The notes: generated by a model not told the origin, from the sequence alone. A stretch of 64,000 nucleotides of DNA from SG8-30 sp963715485 (GCA_963715485.1 OY970244.1:1550001-1614000); one strand, 5' to 3'; numbered from the stretch's first letter, positions 49,727 to 58,401 are shown. Program-made: numbers and translations.

Positions 49727-51619
49727 GTGCGTGCGGCGCTCGCGCCAATGGTTGCCCTGGGCGTGACGCTTGCCGTCGCGGCTCCGGACCTGCGTGCCGA
49801 TTATTCCCCTGACGGCCTCGCGCCGGTGCCGGTGCTGGACCTGCACTATGGCGACACGTTGTTCTATTTCTTCCAGGACGACTATTTCGAGGCCATCGTG
49901 CGGGCGGAGGCCTACACGGCGCAGGGGCACATGCGACCGCATGCCGCCGACGCCGAATTGCTGCTCGGCGGGCTGTACCTGTCATTCGGGCAGCATACTC
50001 GGGCGGCCTCGATATTCAGGCGTCTGCTCGACGACCCGGCCACGCCACCGGCGGTGCGCGACCGGGCCTGGTTCCACCTCGGCAAGGTCATGTATGCACG
50101 CGGTTACTACGACGAGTCGGGCGACGCGCTGCGCAGCGCCGGCGACAGCCTGCCCGTGGCCATGGCTGCGGAGCGGAAACTGCTGTTGGCGCAGGGCCTG
50201 ATGTACCGGGGTCGCTACGATGAGGCAGTCGCGGAACTCGAGGGCTGGAGCGGCCCTGCAGACTGGCAGGCCTACGGCCGCTTCAATCTCGGCGTGGCGC
50301 TCGTTCGCGCGGGCCGCGTCCCCCAGGGTCTCGCCCTGCTCGATGCAGCGGGACGGCTGGAGGCGACCACCGAGGAGCTGAAGTCGCTGCGAGACAAGGC
50401 GAATGTTGCGCTGGGATATGCCTACCTGCAGGCGGGGGAGCCGGCCAGCGCGCGAATCGCGCTCGAGCGGGTCCGGCTGACCGGGCCGCAGTCGAGCAAG
50501 GCTTTGCTTGGAGCAGGCTGGGCCGATGCAGCCGAGCAGAAGTACGCGGATTCACTGGCACCGTGGAGCGAGCTGCGGGGTCGCAACCTGCTCGATGCCG
50601 CGGTGCAGGAGTCCTATCTCGCGGTGCCCTATGCCTACGCCAGGCTGTCGGCTGACCGCCAGGCAGCCGAATACTATGAGTCGGCCGTCGTGGCCTACGA
50701 CGAAGAGACCCGACGCCTCGACGAGTCCATCGAGGCCATCCGGTCCGGGCGCATGCTGGAGGCGGTCCTGGCCTCGGACCGTGGCGACCACCAAGGCTGG
50801 TTCTGGCAGCTCGCCACGCTGCCCGATGCGCCGGAGTCGCGTTACCTGTATCACCTGCTGGCCGGCAACGAATTCCAGGAGGCGTTGAAGCACTATCGTG
50901 CGCTCGACTTCCTGGACGGCAACCTGGCGCACTGGTCCGAGAACCTCGACGTGTTCGCGGCGATGGTCGAGGCGCGACGCCAGGCATTCGATCAACGAGT
51001 GCCGGCCGCGGCCGAACGTCTCGCCCAGGTCGACATCGAGGCGATGGATGTCCGCCGCGACTCGCTCCACGCGCGACTCGACGGCGCGCTCGACGCGGGT
51101 GACTGGTCCGCGCTGGCCAGCGGCGACGAGCTGCGGATGCTGGGTCTGATCGAGGGAGTGGAGGCTGACCTTGCCGCAAGGCCAGAAGATCCAGGCCTCG
51201 ACGATGCGCGCGACAAGGCGCGTCTCGCCCGGGGAGTGCTGAACTGGCGGTTGCAGTCAGACGGCAGGGAGCGCGCATGGCGTACCGGTCGTGGCCTGCG
51301 TGAACTTGACGCGCAGCTGTTCGACACGCGTACGCGCTACCGGGCAGTGACGGAGGCCATGGCAGCGGTGCCCGAGCGCAACGAGGAGTTCACCGCGCGC
51401 ATTGCCAGCCTGCAGCCGCGACTGGGGGACCTCGTGCAGCGCGTCGCGGCCGCGCGGCTACGCCAGGGCGAGTACCTGGCATCGCTTGCAGTCGGGGAAC
51501 TGGAGGCGCAGAAGGCACGTCTGGCCGAGTACTCGGTGCAGGCGGGCTATGCGCTGGCGGCCCTGTACGACCGGGCTACGGCCGCTACCGTGGCACCGGC
51601 TGGCGGAGTGTCACCATGA
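49727..51619 (+). CDS. Periplasmic TPR-repeat protein
   Basis: 630 residues; signal peptide (APMVALGVTLAVAAPDLRADY) and tetratricopeptide repeats over most of its length (for example ADAELLLGGLYLSFGQHTRAASIFRRLLDDP, AWFHLGKVMYARGYYDESGDAL, NLGVALVRAGRVPQGLALLDAA). The C-terminal third is more coiled and charged (LREVTEAMAAVPERNEEFTARIASLQPRLG-type heptads, about 540-600). GTG start 49727 with GGGAG. The stop overlaps the next start (ATGA). TPR proteins assemble multi-protein complexes; in the Myxococcus Glt machine, TPR proteins link the motor to outer-membrane parts. Confidence 0.82.
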   Translation: MRAALAPMVALGVTLAVAAPDLRADYSPDGLAPVPVLDLHYGDTLFYFFQDDYFEAIVRAEAYTAQGHMRPHAADAELLLGGLYLSFGQHTRAASIFRRLLDDPATPPAVRDRAWFHLGKVMYARGYYDESGDALRSAGDSLPVAMAAERKLLLAQGLMYRGRYDEAVAELEGWSGPADWQAYGRFNLGVALVRAGRVPQGLALLDAAGRLEATTEELKSLRDKANVALGYAYLQAGEPASARIALERVRLTGPQSSKALLGAGWADAAEQKYADSLAPWSELRGRNLLDAAVQESYLAVPYAYARLSADRQAAEYYESAVVAYDEETRRLDESIEAIRSGRMLEAVLASDRGDHQGWFWQLATLPDAPESRYLYHLLAGNEFQEALKHYRALDFLDGNLAHWSENLDVFAAMVEARRQAFDQRVPAAAERLAQVDIEAMDVRRDSLHARLDGALDAGDWSALASGDELRMLGLIEGVEADLAARPEDPGLDDARDKARLARGVLNWRLQSDGRERAWRTGRGLRELDAQLFDTRTRYRAVTEAMAAVPERNEEFTARIASLQPRLGDLVQRVAAARLRQGEYLASLAVGELEAQKARLAEYSVQAGYALAALYDRATAATVAPAGGVSP

Positions 51620-54600
51620 TCCGGCGTGGTGCCCTGGCGATCCTCGCGCTGATGGTCGCGGCCATGAGCTTCGCGGCCGATCAAGAGCCGACCCTGAAAG
51701 ACCTGCGGCGGGCTCCGCCGGACATCCGGCCGGGTGAGAGGGTGCTGCCCGACGCGGACCGCACGCGCCAGTTGTATCGCCGTTTCCTCGAGCTCGAGGG
51801 TGGGGATCCGGCGCTCAGGACGGAAGCACTGCGTCGGCTTGGCGATCTCGAGCTGGATGCCGGCGAGGCGGCGCGCGGCGAGACGCCGGTGCAGGGGGCC
51901 GGATCGGCCGAGACGCGGGCGGCGATCGACATCTATGCACGGCTGCTCGCCGAGCAGCCCGACTATCCCCGCAGCGATGCCGTCCTCTACCAGCTGTCGC
52001 GGGCCTGGGAGGCGGAAGGCGATCCCGTGAAGGCGCTTGCCTACCTGGACGAGATGGTGGCGCGTTATCCCGGCAGCCTGCACGTCGGTGAGGCGCAATT
52101 CCGGCGGGGAGAGTTGCTCTTCAGCAGCCAGCGCTGGCGCGAGGCCGAGACTGCCTACGCAGCCGTAATCCAGATCGGGCCGGCCTCGGAATTCTACGAA
52201 CAGTCTCTCTACAAGCACGGCTGGTCGCTGTTCAAGCAGTCGGCCACGGAGCAGAGCGCGCAGTCCTTCCTGACGCTGCTGGACCGCAAGCTGGCCGATC
52301 CCGACGTGGAGGACGGGGCCGTGGCGTTCGACACCTTGCCGCGAGCGGACCGCGAGGTGGTGGCGGACACGATGCGCGCGTTGTCCATCCAGTTCGCCGG
52401 GCTCGACGCCGCGGCCTCGCTGGATGCCGCTGTTTCCAGCCATGGCCAGCCTGGCTATGCATGGCTGCTCTATGCCTCGCTCGGCGACATGCTGGTCGAA
52501 AAGGAGCGCTATACCGACGCCGCCGACACGTACCGCGCCTTTGTGCAACGCGACCCGGCGCACCGTCGGGCCCCGGGTCTCCAGGAACGCGCCATCGACG
52601 CCTACCTCAAGGGCGGCTTCGCAGACCTGGCACTGGAAGGCAAGCGCGAATTCATCCGCCAGTATCGCTTCGACGGCGTCTTCTGGCGGGATCGTGCGCG
52701 GTCCGAAGCGCCGGAAGTCGCGCTCGAGCTGAAGTCCAACCTGCAGGACGTTGCCCGTTATCACCACGCGCTCGCGCAGGCTTCCGGCAAGCGCTCGGAC
52801 TATGAGCAGGCAGCGGGCTGGTATCGGCAATACCTGGAGTCCTTCCCCGATGATCCCGACTCGGCCGAGACCAACTATCTTCTCGCCGACACCCTGTACG
52901 AAAGCGGGGACTTCAGGACGGCGGCGCTGGAATACGAACGGACGGCCTATTCCTATCCGCTGGGTGGGCAGTCCGCCAGGGCCGGCTACGCGGCGCTGGT
53001 GTCCTACGACAAGTACGAGGCTGCGCTGTCGGGCGACTCGCGCGCCGCTTGGCACCTCGCCGGCATCGAAAGTTCCCTGAAGTTCGTCGACGCCTTCCCG
53101 GGGCACCCCGAAGTCGGTCCGGTGCGCCTGCGCTCAGCCCAGCAGCTTTTCAACCTGAAGGACTACGAGCGAGCCGGCTCGGTCGCGACGCTCGCGGCGA
53201 TGCACAGTCCGCCGCTGGATGCGGCCGGCCAGCGCACCGCCTGGAACGTGGTCGCGGACTCGGCGTTCGAACTCGAGCGCTATGCAGAGGCCGAGGCTGC
53301 CTACCAGGAGGTCCTGACCCGGCTGCCTGCGGACGATGCCGGCCACAGCACGATCTCGGAGCGCCTGGCCGCTGCGGTCTACAAGCAAGGCGAGGCCAAG
53401 CAGCTGGCTGGCGATGCAGACGGTGCGGTCTCGGACTTCCTCCGGGTGGCGTCCCTGGCGCCGGAGTCGCCGATTCGCGCGACCGCGCAGTTCGATGCCG
53501 CAGCCCTGTTGATTCGCGAACAGCAGTGGCAGCGCGCAATTCCGGTGCTGGAGGCATTCCGTCGCGACTACCCGGACAATCCGCTGGCCGCGAGCGTGCC
53601 CAAGAGCCTGGCACTGGCCTATGGCGAGGCAGGCCAGCCGCTGCAGGCCGCAGCAGAATTCGAGTTGATAGCCGAGTCTTCCGGCGAGACCGGTGACGTG
53701 CGCCGCGCCGCGCTGGTCGAGGCGGCGGGCCTGTACGAGCAGGGTGGCGACATGGCGCGCGCAGCCTCCACCTGGTCCCGTTTCGTGGAGCGGTATCCGC
53801 AACCGCTTGATGAAGCCATGGGCGTCAGGCTCAAGCTCGCAGACATGGCTGCGGCGGCGGGCGACACCGCCGGTCGTGAGCGCTGGTTGCGCGACATCGT
53901 TGCGGCGGATGCCGGCGCCGTGGACGGTCGCAGTGACTCGAGCAAGCTACTGGCCGCACGAGCCTCGCTCGAGCTGGCCGTGCCGGCACGGCTGGCGTTC
54001 GAGTCGGTCAAGCTCGACGCGCCGCTGTCGAAGACACTCAAGGCGAAACGGGCTGCCATGGAAAAGGCACTGGCCGCGTACCAGGCTGCGGCAGACTACG
54101 GCATCGCCGAAGTGACCACGGCCGCCACCTTCGAGACGGCGGAACTCTATCGGCACCTGGCCAGCGACCTGCTGGCATCCGAGCGGCCGCGTAACCTCAA
54201 GGACGACGAACTCGAGCAGTACGACCTGCTGCTGGAGGAGCAGGCCTATCCTTTCGAGGAACGCGCGATCGAGCTGCACGAAGTGAACGCGGCCCGCGCG
54301 GCCCAGGAACTGTTCGACGAGCCGGTAAGGCGGAGCTTTGCGGCATTGGCCGAATTGAAGCCGGCCCGCTACGCCAGGCGGGAGGCCCCGGCCGCAGCCT
54401 CGGCTGAAGGAACCCTTGCGGAGGCACTGGCCCTGGCGGACAGCGGGAATTGGGCAGAGGCGGAGCAAGCTTTCACGCTGGCGCTGGAGGCAGGAAGCGG
54501 CGCCCCGGCCTTGACCGGCCTGGGCCTGGCGTACCGAAGCACCGGCCGCTTCACCCTGGCCGAGCAGGCCTATCGCAGCGCGTTGACAGCAGATCCGGTC

Positions 54601-54789
54601 TACGGGCCAGCACTGCTGAACCTGGGGGTGCTGCTCGATCTTTACCTGCAGCAGCCTGCGGCAGCCCTTGAACAGTACCAGAGCTACCAGGCTACCCTGG
54701 CCGAGCCAGACGCCCAGGTGGCGAACTGGATCCGTGAGGTTTCAATTCGCGCCGGCGGCAGCGCCGGGCGTGCAGGAGTAAACCCATGA
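51616..54789 (+). CDS. Large periplasmic TPR-repeat protein
   Basis: 1,057 residues; signal peptide (GALAILALMVAAMSFAADQE), then TPR-type repeats over nearly the whole length (DAVLYQLSRAWEAEGDPVKALAYLDEMVARYPG, EAQFRRGELLFSSQRWREAETAYAAVIQ, ETNYLLADTLYESGDFRTAALEYER, PALTGLGLAYRSTGRFTLAEQAYRSAL). At least twelve repeats are visible; some are spaced by longer helical segments. The extended solenoid could span the periplasm. The start overlaps the previous TPR gene, and the stop overlaps the next small gene by four bases. It has no catalytic motif. It probably serves as the scaffold of the energised complex. Confidence 0.83.
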   Translation: MIRRGALAILALMVAAMSFAADQEPTLKDLRRAPPDIRPGERVLPDADRTRQLYRRFLELEGGDPALRTEALRRLGDLELDAGEAARGETPVQGAGSAETRAAIDIYARLLAEQPDYPRSDAVLYQLSRAWEAEGDPVKALAYLDEMVARYPGSLHVGEAQFRRGELLFSSQRWREAETAYAAVIQIGPASEFYEQSLYKHGWSLFKQSATEQSAQSFLTLLDRKLADPDVEDGAVAFDTLPRADREVVADTMRALSIQFAGLDAAASLDAAVSSHGQPGYAWLLYASLGDMLVEKERYTDAADTYRAFVQRDPAHRRAPGLQERAIDAYLKGGFADLALEGKREFIRQYRFDGVFWRDRARSEAPEVALELKSNLQDVARYHHALAQASGKRSDYEQAAGWYRQYLESFPDDPDSAETNYLLADTLYESGDFRTAALEYERTAYSYPLGGQSARAGYAALVSYDKYEAALSGDSRAAWHLAGIESSLKFVDAFPGHPEVGPVRLRSAQQLFNLKDYERAGSVATLAAMHSPPLDAAGQRTAWNVVADSAFELERYAEAEAAYQEVLTRLPADDAGHSTISERLAAAVYKQGEAKQLAGDADGAVSDFLRVASLAPESPIRATAQFDAAALLIREQQWQRAIPVLEAFRRDYPDNPLAASVPKSLALAYGEAGQPLQAAAEFELIAESSGETGDVRRAALVEAAGLYEQGGDMARAASTWSRFVERYPQPLDEAMGVRLKLADMAAAAGDTAGRERWLRDIVAADAGAVDGRSDSSKLLAARASLELAVPARLAFESVKLDAPLSKTLKAKRAAMEKALAAYQAAADYGIAEVTTAATFETAELYRHLASDLLASERPRNLKDDELEQYDLLLEEQAYPFEERAIELHEVNAARAAQELFDEPVRRSFAALAELKPARYARREAPAAASAEGTLAEALALADSGNWAEAEQAFTLALEAGSGAPALTGLGLAYRSTGRFTLAEQAYRSALTADPVYGPALLNLGVLLDLYLQQPAAALEQYQSYQATLAEPDAQVANWIREVSIRAGGSAGRAGVNP

Positions 54790-55178
54790 AGCAGATGGCA
54801 GCCACGTTGGCCTTGCTCGCGTTGGGGTGGGTCGTGGCCGCCGCAGCGGAAGACGCCAAGCCGACCCCGGCGGACCCGCGCCCGGCCGCGGAATCCAGGG
54901 ACAGGAAAACCGGGACCCGGACCATGGACCGGCTGGAACTCGAAAGCACCGCCATCACCGGCAACCGCGAGCTGCCCAAGGTCATGTACGTTGTCCCGTG
55001 GAAGCGCGCCGATCTTGGCGATCTCGGCGGCAAGCCGCTCAACAGCCTGATCGACGAGGTCTTGACGCCGGTCGATCGGGAGGTCTTCGGGCGTGAAATC
55101 AGTTACTTCCGCGCGCTCGATTCCACCCCAAACGTCGAGGCCGAGACACCCGTCACGGCAGTCAAGCCCGCCCCGTAG
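54786..55178 (+). CDS. Small periplasmic protein of unknown function
   Basis: 130 residues: signal peptide (LALLALGWVVAAAAED), a low-complexity charged stretch, and a conserved-looking core (TAITGNRELPKVMYVVPWKRADLGDLGGKPLNSLIDEVLTPVDREVF), then an acidic/Pro tail. PWKRxDxGxLxG resembles the binding elements seen between TonB-complex parts, but I do not recognise a family. It starts within the TPR gene stop (ATGA) and is followed 39 bases later by the ExbB-like gene. Its position between the scaffold and motor genes suggests an accessory or adaptor of the motor. Confidence 0.65.
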   Translation: MKQMAATLALLALGWVVAAAAEDAKPTPADPRPAAESRDRKTGTRTMDRLELESTAITGNRELPKVMYVVPWKRADLGDLGGKPLNSLIDEVLTPVDREVFGREISYFRALDSTPNVEAETPVTAVKPAP

Positions 55179-55217
55179 CACCTTTTGCATAGCAGGAACC
55201 ATCCCGAGGGAGATCCC

Positions 55218-55862
55218 ATGGATACCGCAGGCACGATCGTCAAGTTCTTCCAGGATGGAGGGACTTTCATGTACCCGATCGCCATCGTCGCCGCACTCGG
55301 CGCGGCCGTGGCCATCGAGCGTTACCTTTACCTCACGCGCACCGCGTCGGGGAACAAGCGCATCTGGGCCGAGGTGTCGCCGTTCCTGTCGCAGGGCGAT
55401 TACCGCAAGGCGGCCGCGGCGACTGTCGATTCGGGCAGTGCGATCGGTCAGATCCTCAGCTACGGGCTCGCTCGCGTGCAGAGCGCGCGTCGCCGCGACG
55501 ACGTCGAGAAGGCCATGGAGGAAAGCATGATGGAAGTGGTGCCGCGCCTTGAAAAGCGTACACACTACCTGTCGAGCTTCGCCAACATCGCCACGCTGCT
55601 TGGCCTGCTCGGCACGATCATCGGCCTGATCCAGGCTTTCCAGGCAGTTGCGAACGCGAATCCGGCCGAGAAGGCCGACCTGCTGTCCGCCTCGATTTCA
55701 GTGGCCATGAACACGACGGCCTTCGGCCTGATCGTGGCCATTCCGCTGCTGCTGCTGCACTCGCTGCTGCAGTCGAAGACCACCGAGATCGTCGATAGCC
55801 TGGAAATGGCCTCGGTGAAGTTCCTGAACACCGTGGTCGAGCGGCGCCAGGAGCCTGCGTGA
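55218..55862 (+). CDS. MotA/TolQ/ExbB proton-channel protein
   Basis: 214 residues; three membrane helices (about 12-32, 118-140, 155-180). The family core is in LEKRTHYLSSFANIATLLGLLGTIIGLIQAFQAVA and SASISVAMNTTAFGLIVAIPLLLLHSLL, with the usual Thr residues lining the proton path. It couples proton motive force to periplasmic work together with ExbD-type partners. Start ATG 55218 with GAGGGAGATCCC; an upstream ATG adds 11 residues that are not family-like. It is directly followed by two ExbD-like genes, matching the one-ExbB-two-ExbD make-up of the Myxococcus AglRQS motor. Confidence 0.92.
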   Translation: MDTAGTIVKFFQDGGTFMYPIAIVAALGAAVAIERYLYLTRTASGNKRIWAEVSPFLSQGDYRKAAAATVDSGSAIGQILSYGLARVQSARRRDDVEKAMEESMMEVVPRLEKRTHYLSSFANIATLLGLLGTIIGLIQAFQAVANANPAEKADLLSASISVAMNTTAFGLIVAIPLLLLHSLLQSKTTEIVDSLEMASVKFLNTVVERRQEPA

Positions 55863-56359
55863 GCCTGATCTCCCGCGCCTCCCGCCGCCACCGCCGAAAG
55901 GATGCGGCGGAGCTCAATATCACGGCCTTCATGAATTTGATGGTCGTGCTCGTGCCGTTCCTGCTGATTACGGCGGTGTTCTCGCGCCTGACGATCCTCG
56001 AGCTGAACCTGCCAAGCTCGACCGAGGCTGTGCCGGAGACGGTACAGCTGCTCAACCTCGAGATCATCGTGCGCCAGGCCGAGCTGCAGGTCGCCGACCG
56101 TGGTACCGGCATGTTGCGAGCGTTTCCCGTCAATGAGGCGGGCCAGGACCTCGAGGCCTTGTCCATCTTCCTGCGCGACGAGGTCAAGACCCGCTTTCCC
56201 GACGCCAGCGCCGTGACGATCCTGCTCGAGCCGGACATTTCCTATGACACCGTGGTGCAGGTCATGGACGCAGTACGCGTCGATACGACACTCGTGGACG
56301 GCAGCCTGGTGCAGGTCGAGCTGTTCCCGGACATCTCGATCGGGGACGCGCCGACATGA
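55859..56359 (+). CDS. ExbD/TolR-like protein (first copy)
   Basis: 166 residues; short basic cytoplasmic N-terminus, one membrane helix (FMNLMVVLVPFLLITAVF, about 24-41) and a periplasmic domain. The family proton-binding Asp usually lies in the helix start (D at LNITAFxDxxxxLL); here the place reads ELNITAFMNLMVVLVPFLL, with Asn instead of Asp, so this copy may be unable to conduct protons alone and may rely on its partner. GTG start overlaps the exbB stop (GTGA); the end overlaps the second exbD (ATGA). Confidence 0.88.
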   Translation: MSLISRASRRHRRKDAAELNITAFMNLMVVLVPFLLITAVFSRLTILELNLPSSTEAVPETVQLLNLEIIVRQAELQVADRGTGMLRAFPVNEAGQDLEALSIFLRDEVKTRFPDASAVTILLEPDISYDTVVQVMDAVRVDTTLVDGSLVQVELFPDISIGDAPT

Positions 56360-56880
56360 GCACGTCCACGCGCGCCAAGCGGATGGCCCGGCACTACGCC
56401 AGGAACCGCAAGCCCTCGTCGTTGAACCTGGTCTCGCTGATGGACATCTTCACCATCCTGGTGTTCTTCCTGCTGGTCAACTCGGCGGAAGTGCAGACGC
56501 TGGAGCCGCCCAAGGCGCTGACGCTGCCGGAGTCCGTCGCGCTGGAGAAGCCGCGCGACACCGTCGTCGTCATGGTGACGACCGAGCAGGTCCTGGTTCA
56601 GGGTTCGCCGGTTGTATCGGTCGCCGATGTCGACGCGGCGGACGGGGTGATCATCACGCCGCTGAAAGTCGCGTTGAAAGCGCAGACGGACCGCGCCCTG
56701 GTCCGTGCGGCGGCCGCTGATCTGTCGGCGCGCGAAATCACCATTCTGGGCGATCGCGACGTGCCCTACCGGGTCCTGAAGAAGGTCATGGCGACCTGTA
56801 CCGACGCGGACTACGGCCAGCTGTCGCTCGCCGTGCTGCAGAAGGAAGAGGCGATGGCTGCTACGGCGGCCGGCGCATGA
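56356..56880 (+). CDS. ExbD/TolR-like protein (second copy)
   Basis: 174 residues; one membrane helix (SLMDIFTILVFFLLVNSAEV, about 28-47) with Asp in the expected motif SLNLVSLMDIFTILVFFLL, and a periplasmic C-terminal domain (VVVMVTTEQVLVQGSPVVSV, ALVRAAAADLSAREITILGDRDVPYRVLKKVM). It has the conserved Asp that the first copy lacks, so the two may form a hetero-pair around one ExbB pentamer, as proposed for AglQ/AglS. ATGA overlap with the upstream gene; the TonB-like gene starts 16 bases downstream. Confidence 0.9.
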   Translation: MSTSTRAKRMARHYARNRKPSSLNLVSLMDIFTILVFFLLVNSAEVQTLEPPKALTLPESVALEKPRDTVVVMVTTEQVLVQGSPVVSVADVDAADGVIITPLKVALKAQTDRALVRAAAADLSAREITILGDRDVPYRVLKKVMATCTDADYGQLSLAVLQKEEAMAATAAGA

Positions 56881-56896
56881 ACGAGGAGAAGCCGGA

Positions 56897-57892
56897 GTGA
56901 CGGCTGCCGTCGCAACGTTCTACCGCAGTTTCGACCTGCCGTGGGTCACCCCGCCGGAGGAGCGCAATCGCTTCCGGCGGATCCTGCTGACCTGCCTGGC
57001 GGTGGTGCTGGCACTGTCGGTCATCATGCCGTTCCTGCCGGCGCCGGAACGTGGGATCGATGTGCCGCCGCCAATTCCACCGCGACTGGCCAAGCTGGTG
57101 CTCGAGCGCGCAACGCCGCTGCCGCCACCACCCCCTGCCGTCGAGACGCCTGAGCCCGAGGCTGAGAAGGTCCCGGAGCCGATTGCCCAGGAGCCGAGCA
57201 AGGTGGATGAGCGACCGAAGCCTGCCCCGGACCTCGACCGTACGCAGCAGGCGCGCAAGAAGGCTGCGCAGGCCGGATTGCTGCCCTTCGTGGACGAATT
57301 GGCTGACCTGCGGGACCAGTTCGAGGTCACGCCCGACAAGCTCGAGACGGTCGCGAACACGAGTGGTACCGTCGACGGTCCCCCGCGTGCGGAGCGTTCC
57401 CTGGTGACTTCGAAGGCGGGAGCCGCTTCGGGCGGCATCAACACCGCTGCGGTCAGCAAGGGCTTCGGGTATGGGGCCGGCAACCTCGACGGTCATGGCA
57501 CCACCCAGATGCAGGTGCCCTTCGGTGGCTCGGGCGGCGGATCCGCGATGCGCGGCTCCGGCCCCGCCGACGGCGTTTCCCGATCCGGCAGCGGCAAGAA
57601 GGCGTCAAGGTCGCAGGAGGAGATCGAGCTGGTTTTCGACCGTAACAAGTCCGCAATTTATGCTCTGTATAACAGGGCGTTACGAGATAATCCTGCGTTG
57701 ATGGGTAAAGTCGTCATCCAGCTGACGATCGCTCCTACAGGCGAAATCACCGACTGCCGGCTCGTGTCGAGCGAACTGGGCGATGCGGAGCTTGAGCGCA
57801 AGCTGGTGGCGCGAATCCGCATGTTCCGCTTCGAGGACAAGGACGTCGAGGCGATCACGACCACCAAGCCGATCGAATTCTTCCCCGCGTAG
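56897..57892 (+). CDS. TonB-like protein with AgmX/PglI-type C-terminal domain
   Basis: 331 residues; one N-terminal membrane helix (ILLTCLAVVLALSVIMPFL, 28-48), a Pro-rich spacer with Glu/Lys/Pro repeats (PPPPPAVETPEPEAEKVPEP), a Gly/Ser-rich segment and a C-terminal domain from about 235: IELVFDRNKSAIYALYNRALRDNP, GKVVIQLTIAPTGEITDCRLVSSELGD, MFRFEDKDVEAITTTKPIEFF. This pattern is the AgmX/PglI (GltJ/GltG) form of the TonB C-terminus. It would carry force from the ExbB/ExbD motor to outer-membrane partners. GTG start 56897 preceded by GGAG. It is the last gene of the rightward train; a TonB-receptor remnant begins just after its stop. Confidence 0.9.
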   Translation: MTAAVATFYRSFDLPWVTPPEERNRFRRILLTCLAVVLALSVIMPFLPAPERGIDVPPPIPPRLAKLVLERATPLPPPPPAVETPEPEAEKVPEPIAQEPSKVDERPKPAPDLDRTQQARKKAAQAGLLPFVDELADLRDQFEVTPDKLETVANTSGTVDGPPRAERSLVTSKAGAASGGINTAAVSKGFGYGAGNLDGHGTTQMQVPFGGSGGGSAMRGSGPADGVSRSGSGKKASRSQEEIELVFDRNKSAIYALYNRALRDNPALMGKVVIQLTIAPTGEITDCRLVSSELGDAELERKLVARIRMFRFEDKDVEAITTTKPIEFFPA

Positions 57893-58401
57893 CGGCCGGT
57901 TCTTCGTAAACGGAACAAGGCGGAAGTCTCTGGCTCGAGTTCGAGGGCGACTACGGCCGCGGGTTCCTCAGCGGTGAATGTTGGAGCGAGGGATTTCGTC
58001 CTCTTGGCAACGCGACGGAGAGGGACTCCGAGAATCACGATAGGCAGCTCTGCGCTCAACCTGACCAACAAGAGCGCCGCATGACCGGGCACTCGCAGTA
58101 CGTGGCGAACCTGCAACTCGGCTACGACTCGCCAGGGGGTGCCCACAGCGCCTCGTTGGCCTACAGTGTCTACGGCGAGCGCATTTTCTTCGCCGGCCGT
58201 AATGGTGCGGACGACGCTTACGAGCAGCCATTCAACTCACTCGACCTGATCTATTCCTGGTTTCCGACTGAATCGCTCAGCGTCAAGGTCCGATTGCAGA
58301 ACCTGCTCGAGGCGAAGACGAAGATTGATCAGGGCGGTGTCACGGTCCTCGAGCAGCCGATTGGCACGACCGCGAAGCTGGACGTTTCCTACCGCTTCTA
58401 G
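57893..58401 (+). pseudogene. TonB-dependent receptor remnant (C-terminal barrel strands)
   Basis: From 58081 the frame reads MTGHSQYVANLQLGYDSPGG, YSVYGERIFFAG, SLSVKVRLQNLLEAKTKI and ends KLDVSYRF with the terminal Phe, the last strands of a TonB-dependent receptor barrel. Upstream, ALNLTNK continues the same alignment but in another frame, and further upstream the sequence is degraded right up to the tonB-like stop. Only about 107 intact codons plus traces remain, so the gene is a relic. Its former full-length version may have been the outer-membrane partner of the TonB-like protein, or an insertion from elsewhere. Confidence 0.72.

Noticed and set aside
51547..53106. Leftward 519-codon open frame over the large TPR gene
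   Set aside because: Antisense to clear TPR repeats; repeat-rich GC DNA readily gives such frames.
36971..57892. Gliding motility system as such
   Set aside because: The motor and scaffold genes resemble Agl-Glt parts, but the linked genes are cytochromes and thioredoxins, and gammaproteobacteria of this type are not known gliders, so motility is not claimed.
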